The notes beneath the pieces are model-generated. The model was given only the letters and a program-made list of their open reading frames with translations. It was not told the DNA's origin and ran no database searches. Below are positions 33,663-43,305 of a DNA stretch of 64,000 bases, piece after piece. The translations under genes were made by a program, and so were the position numbers. The DNA is taken from contig CAWEET010000021.1 of assembly GCA_963808165.1 (NCBI GenBank), forward strand, positions 186,001-250,000, given 5' to 3'. Positions within the stretch are counted from its first letter, which is position 1; each line of letters starts with the position of its first letter. Source of the stretch: Thiosocius sp963808165 (GTDB lineage: Bacteria; Pseudomonadota; Gammaproteobacteria; Chromatiales; Chromatiaceae).

Positions 33663-34430
33663 ATGACCCAATGGGCCCGGTTTGAACAGGATGGTATCGA
33701 GCATTTTGGCTCGCTGTCCGCAGACGCGATCGAGGTGCATGACGGCGATCTGTTCAATGCCCCGGCATCAACAGGCCGCCGACTGCGTCTCTCCGATGTT
33801 CTTCTCCTGCCGCCCGTTCGCCCAGGGAAGATGGTCGCCGTGTGGAATAATCTGCGCGCCTCGGCAGTCAAGCATGGCTGGGACCAACCGGCAGAGCCCC
33901 TGTATGTGCTGAAACCCTCCACCTGCTGTATCGGCCACGGGGCCACCATTCAGCGTCCGGCCTCGTACGACGGGCGGATCGTGTTCGAAGGCGAGCTTGG
34001 CGTTGTTATCGGGCGTCGCTGCAAGGATGTTTCCGAGGACGCCGCCGCGGATTTCATTTTCGGTTACACCTGTGTGAACGATGTCACTGCGCTGCAGCTA
34101 ATCGACGCGGTCGCGTCTTTTGCGCAATGGACCCGCGCCAAGGGTTTCGACACCTTCGGCGCGCTCGGACCGGCAGTGGCCACCGGGCTCGACCCCGAAA
34201 TACTCAGCGTCAGGACCACCCTGAACGGGCGCGAGCGACAAAATTATCCGGTAGCCGACATGTTTTTCGGTCCGGCGGCGCTGGTCAGTCACCTGTCCCG
34301 CAACATGACGCTGGAGCCGGGCGATGTCATTGCCTGCGGTACCTCGCTAGGGGTGGCCCCGATGAAGTCGGGGCAGTCCGTCGAGGTGACCATCGACGGC
34401 ATCGGGACCTTGTCGAACACCTTCGAGTGA
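33663..34430 (+). CDS. Fumarylacetoacetate hydrolase (FAH) family protein
   Basis: 255 residues. The N-terminal part has MVAVWNNLRASAVKHGWDQP and EPLYVLKPSTCCIGHG, where other family members have GLNYxxH. The catalytic domain has VFEGELGVVIGRRCKDVSED (metal-binding Glu residues), FGYTCVNDVTALQL and AKGFDTFGALGPAVA. The GTSLGVAPMKSGQSVEVTID ending is typical. Members cleave or decarboxylate 2-oxo acids in aromatic and dicarboxylate breakdown. It lies upstream of the tricarboxylate transporter on the same strand, suggesting catabolism of the imported acid. Confidence 0.88.
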   Translation: MTQWARFEQDGIEHFGSLSADAIEVHDGDLFNAPASTGRRLRLSDVLLLPPVRPGKMVAVWNNLRASAVKHGWDQPAEPLYVLKPSTCCIGHGATIQRPASYDGRIVFEGELGVVIGRRCKDVSEDAAADFIFGYTCVNDVTALQLIDAVASFAQWTRAKGFDTFGALGPAVATGLDPEILSVRTTLNGRERQNYPVADMFFGPAALVSHLSRNMTLEPGDVIACGTSLGVAPMKSGQSVEVTIDGIGTLSNTFE

Positions 34431-34760
34431 GGCCGCGCGGGGAAGCACGTGCTAATGTCCGGATGATTGATGTGTGATTTCGGACGTCGGGCCAAAGACC
34501 CGGCTGCCGGGAAGAGAGGGGCCTGGTGCGGTGTTCCAGGGAAATGAACCACATGCCGGGAGGCCGCATGGCCTGAAGGTCATCGAAACCGGTGAACAGC
34601 CTTTTGGGGCAAACATCGTCCACACGGACACGGCGAAGCGGAATGACAAACTGCGACCGCGATGCCGAGAGAGACCGAGTTGCGCAGGACTATTTGAGAA
34701 TCACTATGGGGCAAACCGGCCAACAGAGCCAAGCCCCTCAATCCACAGAAAGGAGGAGAT
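34431..34760. other. Intergenic region upstream of the tricarboxylate transporter
   Basis: About 330 bp with no supported gene. It ends with the strong ribosome binding site AGGAGGAGAT of the transporter gene. It presumably holds the operon promoter, but I could not point to a convincing -35/-10 pair. Confidence 0.45.
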
Positions 34761-35741
34761 ATGCAACTCTATAAATTTGGGCGGCTCGCGGCCCTGTCGG
34801 CGGCCCTGTGCGCAGGCGCAGCCATCCACACAACCGCGCTGGCCGCCGATTGGGAGCCACGCAAGCCGGTCGAGTTCGTCATCATGGCCGGTCCGGGTGG
34901 CGGTGCCGACAAGATGGCCCGCCTGATGCAGAGCGTGATCGAAAAGAACGACCTGGCGTCCAAGCCATTCGTGCCGGTCAACAAGCCGGGTGGATCCGGC
35001 GCCGAGGCCCTGATCCACCTCAACAAGAAGAAGGGCGACGACCATGTGGTTATGGTCACGCTCAACAGCTTCTACACCACCCCGATCCGGCAGCCGGCGC
35101 TCGGCGTCGACATCATGACCTTCACGCCGATCGGACGCATGGCCGAGGACACCTTTGTCCTTTGGGTGAACAAGGAGGCGGGAATCACGACGCTCGACGA
35201 GTTCACCGCGGCTGCGAAAGAGGCAGGCAACAGCTGGGTCATGGGTGGTACCGGTCGCGCGCAGGAGGATGAATTGCTGACCCGCTGGTTGAACAAGACA
35301 TATGTGCTGGACATGAGCTATGTGCCGTTCAAGGGTGGTGGTGACGTCGCCAAGCAGCTTGCCGGTCAGCACATCAACTCGAGTGTCAACAACCCGTCCG
35401 AGGCGCTCGGTTTCTACGAGGCCGGCACCGCAATACCGATCGCTGCGTTCACGCCCGAGCGCCTTGGCCAGTTCCCGGAAACGCCGACCTTCACGGAGCT
35501 TGGTCAGGACTACAGCTACTTCATGCAGCGCAGTGTCGTTGGTCCTCCCGGCATGAGCGATGAGGCGACGGCCTATTACCGCGAGCTGTTCGCCAAGGTC
35601 TACGAAACGCCGGAGTGGCAGAAGTACATGACTGACAAGAGTCTGCGTGGCGACTTCATTACCGGGGATGAGCTGGCGACCTACTGGGATCAACAGCTGA
35701 AGCTGCACGAGAAGCTGCTGAAGGATATCGGCGACAACTGA
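34761..35741 (+). CDS. Tripartite tricarboxylate transporter substrate-binding protein (TctC/Bug family)
   Basis: 326 residues with a signal peptide ending near ALAAD (residue 30). Bug-type features are PVEFVIMAGPGGGADKMARL, PFVPVNKPGGSGAEALIHLN and the C-terminal FITGDELATYWDQQLKLHEK. The binding protein captures a carboxylate in the periplasm and delivers it to the TctA/TctB membrane complex encoded just downstream. A very strong ribosome binding site suggests high expression. The ligand cannot be read from sequence. Confidence 0.92.
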   Translation: MQLYKFGRLAALSAALCAGAAIHTTALAADWEPRKPVEFVIMAGPGGGADKMARLMQSVIEKNDLASKPFVPVNKPGGSGAEALIHLNKKKGDDHVVMVTLNSFYTTPIRQPALGVDIMTFTPIGRMAEDTFVLWVNKEAGITTLDEFTAAAKEAGNSWVMGGTGRAQEDELLTRWLNKTYVLDMSYVPFKGGGDVAKQLAGQHINSSVNNPSEALGFYEAGTAIPIAAFTPERLGQFPETPTFTELGQDYSYFMQRSVVGPPGMSDEATAYYRELFAKVYETPEWQKYMTDKSLRGDFITGDELATYWDQQLKLHEKLLKDIGDN

Positions 35742-35784
35742 TTCCCGTCAGCGAATCCAGCAGCGGTACGAGGATAACTGCCAG

Positions 35785-36282
35785 ATGCGCAGAGCAGAGC
35801 TGATCATGGCGTTGGTGATGGCGGTTTTTTCCGGCTATCTGATATTCAAGTCGGCCGAGTTGCCCGTAGGTTGGGTACCGCGGCGCGGGCCTGGCGCCGG
35901 TGCATTCCCGTTCTGGTTGTCCGTCGGGATGCTGCTCTGCTGCCTCTGGATCATCGTGCGCTGGCTAAGGCGTACCTCGCCGCTGTCGGTTTCCGAGGAA
36001 TCGTACATGGACTCGCATGCCTTGGTGCTGTTTCTCCAAGGCGCGGGTTCCCTGGCCGTCATGATTGCGTTGATCCACTGGATCGGGGTCTATGGGTCGA
36101 TACCCCTGTTCCTGATCTACTACGTACGCGTACTGGGCGGACATGCCTGGCGCAAGACGTTGCTCATCGCGCTTGTGACGCCGGTCCTGACGTTCCTGTT
36201 CTTCGAGATTGCACTGAAGATCACGTTGCCGAAGGGATATACGGAGCCACTGTTCTATCCGATCTTCGACTTGCTGTACTGA
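35785..36282 (+). CDS. Tripartite tricarboxylate transporter small membrane subunit TctB
   Basis: 165 residues with four predicted membrane segments (MALVMAVFSGYLIFKSAELP, FPFWLSVGMLLCCLWIIVRW, LAVMIALIHWIGVYGSIPLF, ALVTPVLTFLFFEIALKITL). RGPGAGAFPFWLS and the LPKGYTEP segment are family hallmarks. It forms the transporter with TctA; its gene lies 43 bp after tctC. Confidence 0.9.
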   Translation: MRRAELIMALVMAVFSGYLIFKSAELPVGWVPRRGPGAGAFPFWLSVGMLLCCLWIIVRWLRRTSPLSVSEESYMDSHALVLFLQGAGSLAVMIALIHWIGVYGSIPLFLIYYVRVLGGHAWRKTLLIALVTPVLTFLFFEIALKITLPKGYTEPLFYPIFDLLY

Positions 36283-36456
36283 GCGCATTCCAGTGATGGC
36301 AATGTGCGATTGTCGGCCGGGTTTCGCCCGGCCCGGCGGATGGCGGTGATTGCCCCGATGGACTCGAGGACAACGCCACAAGTAAGGGCAGCATGGACCG
36401 AACGCTCGATCGGCCGACGCTGGCTCACCATTGAACATCGAGAAGGCTGAATTGCG

Positions 36457-37980
36457 ATGGATATCTTGAGCCTGCTGGCCGACGGCTTCCTGATCGCGCT
36501 GGATCCCATCAACATCCTGCTCGTCGTGTTGGGTTGTGCGCTTGGTCTGTTCATCGGGGCCATGCCCGGACTCGGCTCGGTCAACGGCGTGGCGATTCTG
36601 TTGCCGATGACCTTCCTGGTGCCGCCCACCTCAGCAATCATCTTCATGGGCGCGATCTACTACGGCGCCATGTACGGGGGTGCCATATCGTCCATCCTGC
36701 TCGGCATACCCGGGGCATCCACTGCGGTGGCCACCACCTTCGACGGCCGTCCGATGGCGCTGCAGGGACGTGCCGATGAGGCCCTTATCGCCGCCGCCGT
36801 CGCTTCGTTCGCAGGTGGCACACTGTCGATCATCCTGTTTACCGGCTTCGCGCCCCCGCTCGCGGATGTGGCGCTGGCCTTCGGTGCGCCCGAAGAGTTC
36901 GCACTGATGCTGCTCGCGTTTGCGACCTTCATCGGTCTCGGGGGCGACGACATCCCCAAGACCTTCTTCTCGATCTTTCTCGGCCTGGTGTTGAGCACCG
37001 TCGGCCTGGATATCGTGAGCGGTGAGCCGCGGCTGATTTTCGGCGACATCACCGGTTTCATGCACGGCATCAATTTTCTAGTCCTGGCGATCGGCATCTA
37101 CGGTATCGGCGAGATGCTGTGGACCATCGAATCGAGTCGCGGCGAGTTCAACGTCTCCCAGGCCAAGGTGTCGTTGAGACGCATCGGTACGACGCTGAAG
37201 AACCTGATCAAGAGCCTCAAGACGATGTTCTTCAGTTCATTTCTTGGTTACTTCGTCGGCATTCTGCCGGCCGCGGGTGCGACGCCGGGTTCGCTGATGG
37301 CCTACGGAATGGCCAAGACCATGTCGAAGAACCCGGACAGCTACGGCAAGGGCAACATCGACGGCGTGGTTGCACCGGAGTCGGCCAACAATGCCGCGAG
37401 CACAGGCTCGATGCTGCCGATGCTCACGCTCGGCATCCCGGGTTCGCCGACCACCGCGATCCTGCTTGGCGGCATGGTCATCTGGGGGCTGGAGCCCGGG
37501 CCGCGCCTGTTCGTCGACAACCAGGAATTTGTCTGGGGATTGATTGCCAGTCTCTACGTCGCCAACCTGGTCGCACTGTTGGTGAATATCGCCTTCATTC
37601 CGATGTTCGTCAGGGTGCTGAAACTGCCGTTCACCATCCTGGTGCCGATCATTTTCATCCTGTGCGTGGTAGGCGGTTTCGCGCCGACGCAGGACATGCA
37701 CGATGTCTGGCTGATGTTCGGCTTCGGCGTGGTCGGCTACCTGATGCGCAAACTGGATTACCCGATGGCACCCGCGGTGCTCGCGATCGTGCTCGGGCCG
37801 TTGGCTGAGACGTCGATGCGGCAGTCGCTGCTGTTGTCGCAGGGCGATCCGACCATCTTCGTCACGCGCCCGATATCCGGGCCCATCCTGGCCCTCGCGG
37901 CGCTGCTGTTCCTGCTCCCGCTGATCAAGTCGCTGAAGCAGCGCCTCAGCGGAGCAGGGGAGGGAAGTCGTAGCGCATAG
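36457..37980 (+). CDS. Tripartite tricarboxylate transporter large permease TctA
   Basis: 507 residues with about a dozen membrane segments. Family motifs include GLFIGAMPGLGSVNGVAILL, AIYYGAMYGGAISSILLGIP and GASTAVATTFDGRPMALQG. The second repeat has YFVGILPAAGATPGSLMAYG with VAPESANNAASTGSMLPMLT and GIPGSPTTAILLGGM. It carries out cation-coupled import of the carboxylate bound by TctC. About 170 bp separate it from tctB, slightly more than usual, but all three genes share strand and order. Confidence 0.93.
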   Translation: MDILSLLADGFLIALDPINILLVVLGCALGLFIGAMPGLGSVNGVAILLPMTFLVPPTSAIIFMGAIYYGAMYGGAISSILLGIPGASTAVATTFDGRPMALQGRADEALIAAAVASFAGGTLSIILFTGFAPPLADVALAFGAPEEFALMLLAFATFIGLGGDDIPKTFFSIFLGLVLSTVGLDIVSGEPRLIFGDITGFMHGINFLVLAIGIYGIGEMLWTIESSRGEFNVSQAKVSLRRIGTTLKNLIKSLKTMFFSSFLGYFVGILPAAGATPGSLMAYGMAKTMSKNPDSYGKGNIDGVVAPESANNAASTGSMLPMLTLGIPGSPTTAILLGGMVIWGLEPGPRLFVDNQEFVWGLIASLYVANLVALLVNIAFIPMFVRVLKLPFTILVPIIFILCVVGGFAPTQDMHDVWLMFGFGVVGYLMRKLDYPMAPAVLAIVLGPLAETSMRQSLLLSQGDPTIFVTRPISGPILALAALLFLLPLIKSLKQRLSGAGEGSRSA

Positions 37981-38094
37981 CGACCGTCGGCGACCCGGTG
38001 TCGGAGCCACAACAGCCGCGCCATTCGAACCCTGATTGCTCGGTCGCCGCGCCGACTGGTAACGCATTGAACTCAATCTCTGGAGAAACCATCC

Positions 38095-39612
38095 ATGGCC
38101 GAAGCCACCACCGTATTCGAACTCCTTGCCACCGGGGACAATGACGCCCTGGCCATCCTGGCGCCAGAGCGTCCGGCGATGACTTACTCCGGTCTGCGCA
38201 TGCAGGCGGAACAGACCGTTTCCGCGCTGAACCAGCGCGGCATCGGGCGCAACGACCGGGTGGCGATCGTCCTGCCCAACGGTGCGGAGATGGCGATGGC
38301 CTTTGTCTGTGTGGCGTGCGGCGCCACGACCGCGCCCCTGAACCCGGCCTACCGCCAGGAGGAGTTCGAGTTCTACCTGTCCGACCTGCAGGCCAAGGCG
38401 CTGATCGTCGAGCAGGGCAGCGAGTCGCCGGCGGTCGCTGCCGCGCAAAAGCTCGGAATTCCGCTGTTGCCCATCGTCGCCGGCGACGTCGCCGGCACCT
38501 TCAGTTTCGAAACTGCGCCCAGTGGTGACGCGCCGGCGGACGGCGGACCGGCGCAGCCGGACGACATCGCGTTGGTGCTGCATACCTCGGGTACCACGTC
38601 GCGGCCCAAGATCGTACCGCTGACGCACCGCAATCTGTGCGCTTCCGCCCGCAACATCGGCACGACCCTGGCGTTGACGGCCGACGATCGCTGCATGAAC
38701 GTGATGCCGCTGTTCCATATCCACGGCTTGATGGCCGCGACTCTGTCCTCGCTGCGCGTCGGCGCCAGCGTGTTCTGCACGCCGGGTTTCAATGCGCTGA
38801 AGTTCTTCGCCTGGCTCGATGAGGCCAAGCCGAGCTGGTATACGGCGGTTCCGACCATGCACCAGGCGATCCTGCCACGCGCCGCGCGCAGCAAGGATAT
38901 CGTCGATGCGGCGAAGCTGCGCTTCATCCGCTCCTCGTCTTCGTCGCTGCCGCCACAGGTGATGCATGCATTGGAGGACACCTTCGGTGCGCCGGTGGTC
39001 GAGGCGTACGCGATGACCGAGGCGGCGCACCAGATGACTTCCAACCCGCTGCCGCCGCGAGCGCGCAAGCCCGGTACGGTCGGCATCGCTGCCGGCCCCG
39101 AGGTTGGCATCATGAGTGCGGAAGGCCAAATACTGCCCCTGGGGTCGCTCGGCGAGATCGTGATCCGTGGTGAGAACGTGACGCCCGGCTATGAAAACAA
39201 CCCGAAGGCCAATGCCGAGAACTTCACCAACGGTTGGTTCCGCACCGGCGATCAGGGCGTGATGGACGACGAAGGCTACCTGACCATCACCGGGCGCCTC
39301 AAGGAGATCATCAACCGCGGCGGCGAGAAGATATCTCCGCGCGAGGTCGACGACGTGATCATGGACCACCCTGCAGTACAGCAGGTGGTGACCTTTGCGG
39401 TACCACATCCCAAACTCGGTGAAGATGTGGCCGCCGCGGTGGTGCTGCGTGAGGGCGAACAGGCCAGCGAGCGCGACATCCGGGACTTTGCCGCTGCCCG
39501 GCTCGCGGATTTCAAGGTGCCGCGCACGGTGCTGTTCCTCGATGAGATCCCGAAAGGGGCGACCGGCAAGCTGCAGCGCATCGGTCTGGCTGAGAAACTG
39601 GGGCTGGGTTGA
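38095..39612 (+). CDS. AMP-forming acyl-CoA ligase, AAE3/oxalyl-CoA synthetase-like
   Basis: 505 residues of the ANL superfamily. Motifs are VLHTSGTTSRPKIVPLTHRN (P-loop), MPLFHIHGLMAATLSS, WYTAVPTMHQAIL, VEAYAMTEAAHQMTSNPLPP, GWFRTGDQGVMDDEGYLTIT, NRGGEKISPREVDDVIMDHP and GATGKLQR with the catalytic Lys. The wording around TSNPLP and the MPLFHIHGL stretch closely resembles plant AAE3 and yeast Pcs60, which activate oxalate, but substrate range in bacteria is wider. Lying after tctA and overlapping the next gene, it may activate the imported acid or its product. Confidence 0.85.
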   Translation: MAEATTVFELLATGDNDALAILAPERPAMTYSGLRMQAEQTVSALNQRGIGRNDRVAIVLPNGAEMAMAFVCVACGATTAPLNPAYRQEEFEFYLSDLQAKALIVEQGSESPAVAAAQKLGIPLLPIVAGDVAGTFSFETAPSGDAPADGGPAQPDDIALVLHTSGTTSRPKIVPLTHRNLCASARNIGTTLALTADDRCMNVMPLFHIHGLMAATLSSLRVGASVFCTPGFNALKFFAWLDEAKPSWYTAVPTMHQAILPRAARSKDIVDAAKLRFIRSSSSSLPPQVMHALEDTFGAPVVEAYAMTEAAHQMTSNPLPPRARKPGTVGIAAGPEVGIMSAEGQILPLGSLGEIVIRGENVTPGYENNPKANAENFTNGWFRTGDQGVMDDEGYLTITGRLKEIINRGGEKISPREVDDVIMDHPAVQQVVTFAVPHPKLGEDVAAAVVLREGEQASERDIRDFAAARLADFKVPRTVLFLDEIPKGATGKLQRIGLAEKLGLG

Positions 39613-40583
39613 TGCGCATCTGTATCTACGGTGCCGGTGCGATCGGCGGCTACCTGGGGGTTCAGCTCTCGCTCGCCGGGCATGAGGTGACCCTGATCGC
39701 GCGCGGGCCGCATCTGGAGGCGATGCGCGCCAAGGGGTTGAAGCTGCTGATCGGCGACGAGGAGCGCGTCGCTCATCCCCATTGTACCGACGATCCTTCC
39801 GAGGCCGGGCCGCAGGACTATGTGATCGTTACGCTCAAGGCCCACTCGGTACCACGAGTGGTAGACGCCATGCAGCCGCTGCTGGGTCCGGACACCGCGG
39901 TGGTCTCGGCAGTCAATGGCGTGCCCTGGTGGTATTTTTACAAGCTCGAAGGCCCGTGGGAAGACCGGCGCATCGAGAGCGTCGACCCCGGCGGCGTGCA
40001 ATGGGACGGCATCGGGCCCGAGCGCGCCATCGGCTGCGTGGTCTATCCTGCCTGCGATGTCCCGGAGCCCGGCGTGATCCGGCACATCAGCGGTGATCGC
40101 TTCACGCTGGGTGAACCCAGCGGCGAGAAGACCGAGCGGGTGGTGCAACTCGGCAAGGCCATGGTCGACGCGGGTTTCAAGGCCCCGGTGCGCCACATTC
40201 GCGATGAGATCTGGGTGAAGCTGTGGGGTAATCTGTGCTTCAACCCGATCAGCGCCCTGACCCAGGCGACGCTCGATGTGGTGGCGTCCGAGCCGGGCAC
40301 GCGCGCGGTGGCGCGCGCGATGATGCTGGAGGCCCAGGCCATCGGCGAGAAGCTCGGCGTGCGTTTCAAGGTGGACGTGGAAAAACGTATCGACGGCGCC
40401 GCCGCGGTCGGTGCCCACCGCACCTCGATGCTGCAGGACCTCACCCTGGGGCGACCGATGGAGATCGACGCGCTGGTGACGGCGGTGCAGGAGATGGGGC
40501 GCCTGGTCGAGATCCCGACGCCGACCATCGACGTGGTCCTGAGTCTGGTGCAGCAGCGTGGGCGGGTCGCCGGCTGTTATTGA
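39612..40583 (+). CDS. 2-dehydropantoate 2-reductase family protein (PanE/ApbA-like)
   Basis: 323 residues; the ATG at 39612 overlaps the ligase stop (TGATG), so translation is coupled. It has the NAD(P)-binding CIYGAGAIGGYLGVQLSLAG, VTLKAHSVPRVVDAMQPLL, AVNGVPWWYF, and the catalytic-domain segments WVKLWGNLCFNPISALTQAT and HRTSMLQDLTLGRPMEIDAL. The family reduces 2-oxo acids, classically ketopantoate. The catabolic context makes reduction of another 2-oxo or formyl acid at least as likely as a pantothenate role. Confidence 0.85.
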   Translation: MRICIYGAGAIGGYLGVQLSLAGHEVTLIARGPHLEAMRAKGLKLLIGDEERVAHPHCTDDPSEAGPQDYVIVTLKAHSVPRVVDAMQPLLGPDTAVVSAVNGVPWWYFYKLEGPWEDRRIESVDPGGVQWDGIGPERAIGCVVYPACDVPEPGVIRHISGDRFTLGEPSGEKTERVVQLGKAMVDAGFKAPVRHIRDEIWVKLWGNLCFNPISALTQATLDVVASEPGTRAVARAMMLEAQAIGEKLGVRFKVDVEKRIDGAAAVGAHRTSMLQDLTLGRPMEIDALVTAVQEMGRLVEIPTPTIDVVLSLVQQRGRVAGCY

Positions 40584-40693
40584 TGATGCGTCGATGTCCG
40601 GCCTGACCGGCGGGTATCGGCATGTGATTGGAACGCGCGGTTTCCGAACTGCGTGATTTCGCCCGATGTCAGGCTCACCGAGGAGGAAAGCCC

Positions 40694-41554
40694 ATGCCGG
40701 TCAAGGTCATCCTGCTACCTTTATCCGAGGTCGACGCAGCGGGCCCGGTGCTGGAGACGGCGCTGGGGTTGGCGCAGCGCTTCCAGGCCCATCTCGAGGT
40801 CCTCTACGTGATGCGCAATCCGCGTAACCTGCTGCCCTATGCGACCATTGGCCTGTCCAAGCACATGCGCGAGGCGGTGCTACAGGCCGCCGAGCAGAAT
40901 GCGGAGTCGCAGGCGACCCAGGCGCGGGAGCTGCTCGATAAATTGTGCGCTGAGGCGGGCGTCCCGATTGGGTCAGCGCCCCCGGAGGTCACTGGACCGT
41001 CCGCCAGTTGGCGCCAGATCACCGGGCAGGAAGACACGATCCTCTCGGTGCGGGGTCGCCTGTCGGACCTGATCTTGTTGCCCGGGCCCATCCCGGTGTC
41101 GCCGCCACCGGCCTTTGTAGAGGCCGCGCTCAAGTCCACCGGCAGGCCAGTGCTGGTTGCGCCGCCTCGGCTCGAACCGGTGATCGGCAGCCGCATCGGC
41201 ATCGGCTGGAACGGAAGTGCAGAGGCGGCCCGTGCCGTCGGCGCGGCGATGACCTATCTGCATACCGCCGAGGCGGTCACCATCCTGACCGGCCGGCGCC
41301 AGGAGGACGTCCATCCGTCGCCAGGCGAACTGGTCGATTACCTGGGCTGGCACGGTGTGCAGGCCGACGTGAAGATCGTCGATGCGCACGATCCGAATGT
41401 CGGTGAGGCCCTGCTCAAGGCGTGCCGCGACACGGGCATCAATATGCTCGTGGTGGGCGGTTACAGCCGCAGCCGACTGCGCGAACTGATCCTCGGTGGG
41501 GTCACTGGGCATCTGCTCAATTCTGCGGAAATCCCGGTATTCATGGTGCATTGA
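40694..41554 (+). CDS. Universal stress protein (UspA) family, tandem domain
   Basis: 286 residues from the ATG at 40694 with AGGAGGAAAG upstream. The first Usp-like domain starts MPVKVILLPLSEVDAAGPVL. The second (from about residue 150) has GIGWNGSAEAARAV and ends with MLVVGGYSRSRLRELILGGV and GHLLNSAEIPVFMVH, the ATP-binding G-x2-G-x9-G-(S/T) area. Function in stress tolerance is inferred from the family. The gene lies 110 bp after the reductase gene on the same strand but is likely a separate unit. Confidence 0.88.
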   Translation: MPVKVILLPLSEVDAAGPVLETALGLAQRFQAHLEVLYVMRNPRNLLPYATIGLSKHMREAVLQAAEQNAESQATQARELLDKLCAEAGVPIGSAPPEVTGPSASWRQITGQEDTILSVRGRLSDLILLPGPIPVSPPPAFVEAALKSTGRPVLVAPPRLEPVIGSRIGIGWNGSAEAARAVGAAMTYLHTAEAVTILTGRRQEDVHPSPGELVDYLGWHGVQADVKIVDAHDPNVGEALLKACRDTGINMLVVGGYSRSRLRELILGGVTGHLLNSAEIPVFMVH

Positions 41555-41766
41555 TAGCTTCGATCGGCTCGAGGCGATGGGCCGCCGTGTGCCGCGCAGG
41601 AGCCGATCCCTTGGTGGCTCGCAGGCGACCTGGATCGGCGCAGGGGGTGTTGTACAGACCGGCGCGTCCGTTTCGCGTGATGGGTGCTGTGCCCCCGGCT
41701 ACCGGTGGACGGCGCCAGCGTGCATATGCTCTGCTCTCTTCTCCAACAACAGATCAGGTTGTTTGT

Positions 41767-43305
41767 ATGAAGCAGGGAATCGGCAAGATTGGGTCAATTT
41801 ACCTGCTGCTGGCTGGGTTTCTGGGGGGGTGCGCCAGCGGCCCGGTAGACTATCCGCGCACCGATTCCGCAGTGATTACGGATACGCAGCAGACAACCGC
41901 GGGTCGCCATGTCGCCAAGTGGCGCCAGCAGCACCCGGGTATGTCGGGGTTCTATCCGCTGGTCAGCGGTATGGACGCCTTGGGCGCAAGGCTTGCGCTG
42001 ATCGACCTGGCCGAACGTACGATTGATGCCCAGTACTTTCTGATGAAGGGTGACGACGCGGGCGCGATTTTTGCCGACAAACTGCTCGAGGCGGCAGACC
42101 GTGGCGTACGGGTGCGGGTCTTGCTTGACGACGTATTCACCTCGGTCGATGACGACGCGCTGGTGCTGCTCAATGCGCATCCGAACATCGAGTTGCGCTT
42201 GTTCAACCCGGTCAGTCGCCGTGGTATTCCCTTACTCAACTTCCTCGGGGACTTCGAGCGCGCCAACCGCCGTATGCACAACAAGTCCTTCACCGTCGAC
42301 AACCAGGTCACTATCGTCGGTGGGCGCAACATCGCGGAGGAGTACTTTGATCTGAAAAGTGGTCAGTCATTCCGCGATCTGGACTTGTTCGCCATCGGCC
42401 CGGTGGCCGCCGAGATCGGGATCACCTTCGACCGCTTCTGGAATCATAAGCTCGCGGTCCCGATGGAGGCTTTCTGGACCGGCAAGCATGCACCGGATCT
42501 CCAGGCGGCCCGCGCCGAGGCTTCGGAGGAACTGCAGGAAGCGATGCGGTCCATTTACGCGAACGCGATCGGATCCGACTTCGTGCGTGATCTGTTCGAA
42601 GAACGGATCTTGTTGTTTCCAGCAACCGGTGAAGTCATCACAGATGACCCGGAAAAGCTGTTGAACAAAGTATCCGCCGATCAACAGGTACTCGTCACGC
42701 GGATGGCGGAGGTTGTCGCACAGGCGGATTCCGACGTCATCGTGGTCTCGCCATATTTCATTCCGGGAACCGACGGCGTGAGTTTCTGGCGCAGTATCAC
42801 CGAGCGTGGCGTACGGGTCGTCGTCCTGACCAACTCACTGGCGTCGAACAACCACGTCCCGGTCCACGCGGCCTACGCACGCTACCGCCACCCGATCATC
42901 CGCGCCGGCGTCGAACTGCGCGAACTGCGCGTGGATGCCACCGAGCTTCCAAGACGCAAAGACGAAGACGCCGCCGAATCGGTGACATTGCACACTAAGG
43001 GTATGATCATCGACGGGCGGTACACCTTCGTTGGTTCGCTGAATCTCGACCCACGCTCGATCGATATCAACACGGAGTTGGGTATTCTGGTGGATTCGGT
43101 GGACATGGCGAGCGGCCTTAAGCAGCCGTTCGAGATGAAGTTGCCTGGAATGAGTTATCGGGTAGTCGAAAACGAAAACGGCGATCTGCGCTGGCATGGC
43201 CTGATCGATGGCCATGAGGTCGTCGAGAAAAGCGAACCACAGGCCGGCACCGGGCGCCGCTTCAAGGCGTTTCTCTCGCGGATCCTGCCGGAGAGCCAGC
43301 TCTAA
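41767..43305 (+). CDS. Phospholipase D family lipoprotein (cardiolipin synthase ClsC-like)
   Basis: 512 residues from the ATG at 41767, with lipobox GFLGGC (Cys22). Two HKD motifs are present: HNKSFTVDNQVTIVGGRN (H171, K173, D178) and HTKGMIIDGRYTFVGSLN near residue 410, each followed by the expected small-residue stretch. This layout matches ClsC-type enzymes, which form cardiolipin by phosphatidyl transfer. A periplasmic-facing lipoprotein position is inferred from the signal. The open frame upstream of this ATG overlaps the uspA gene and is not used. Confidence 0.87.
   Translation: MKQGIGKIGSIYLLLAGFLGGCASGPVDYPRTDSAVITDTQQTTAGRHVAKWRQQHPGMSGFYPLVSGMDALGARLALIDLAERTIDAQYFLMKGDDAGAIFADKLLEAADRGVRVRVLLDDVFTSVDDDALVLLNAHPNIELRLFNPVSRRGIPLLNFLGDFERANRRMHNKSFTVDNQVTIVGGRNIAEEYFDLKSGQSFRDLDLFAIGPVAAEIGITFDRFWNHKLAVPMEAFWTGKHAPDLQAARAEASEELQEAMRSIYANAIGSDFVRDLFEERILLFPATGEVITDDPEKLLNKVSADQQVLVTRMAEVVAQADSDVIVVSPYFIPGTDGVSFWRSITERGVRVVVLTNSLASNNHVPVHAAYARYRHPIIRAGVELRELRVDATELPRRKDEDAAESVTLHTKGMIIDGRYTFVGSLNLDPRSIDINTELGILVDSVDMASGLKQPFEMKLPGMSYRVVENENGDLRWHGLIDGHEVVEKSEPQAGTGRRFKAFLSRILPESQL

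Noticed and set aside
37237..39408. 723-codon open frame on the minus strand
   Set aside because: It lies antisense to tctA and the acyl-CoA ligase, both with unambiguous motifs. High-GC coding DNA commonly opens the opposite strand; the translation is low-complexity His/Arg/Gln without domains.
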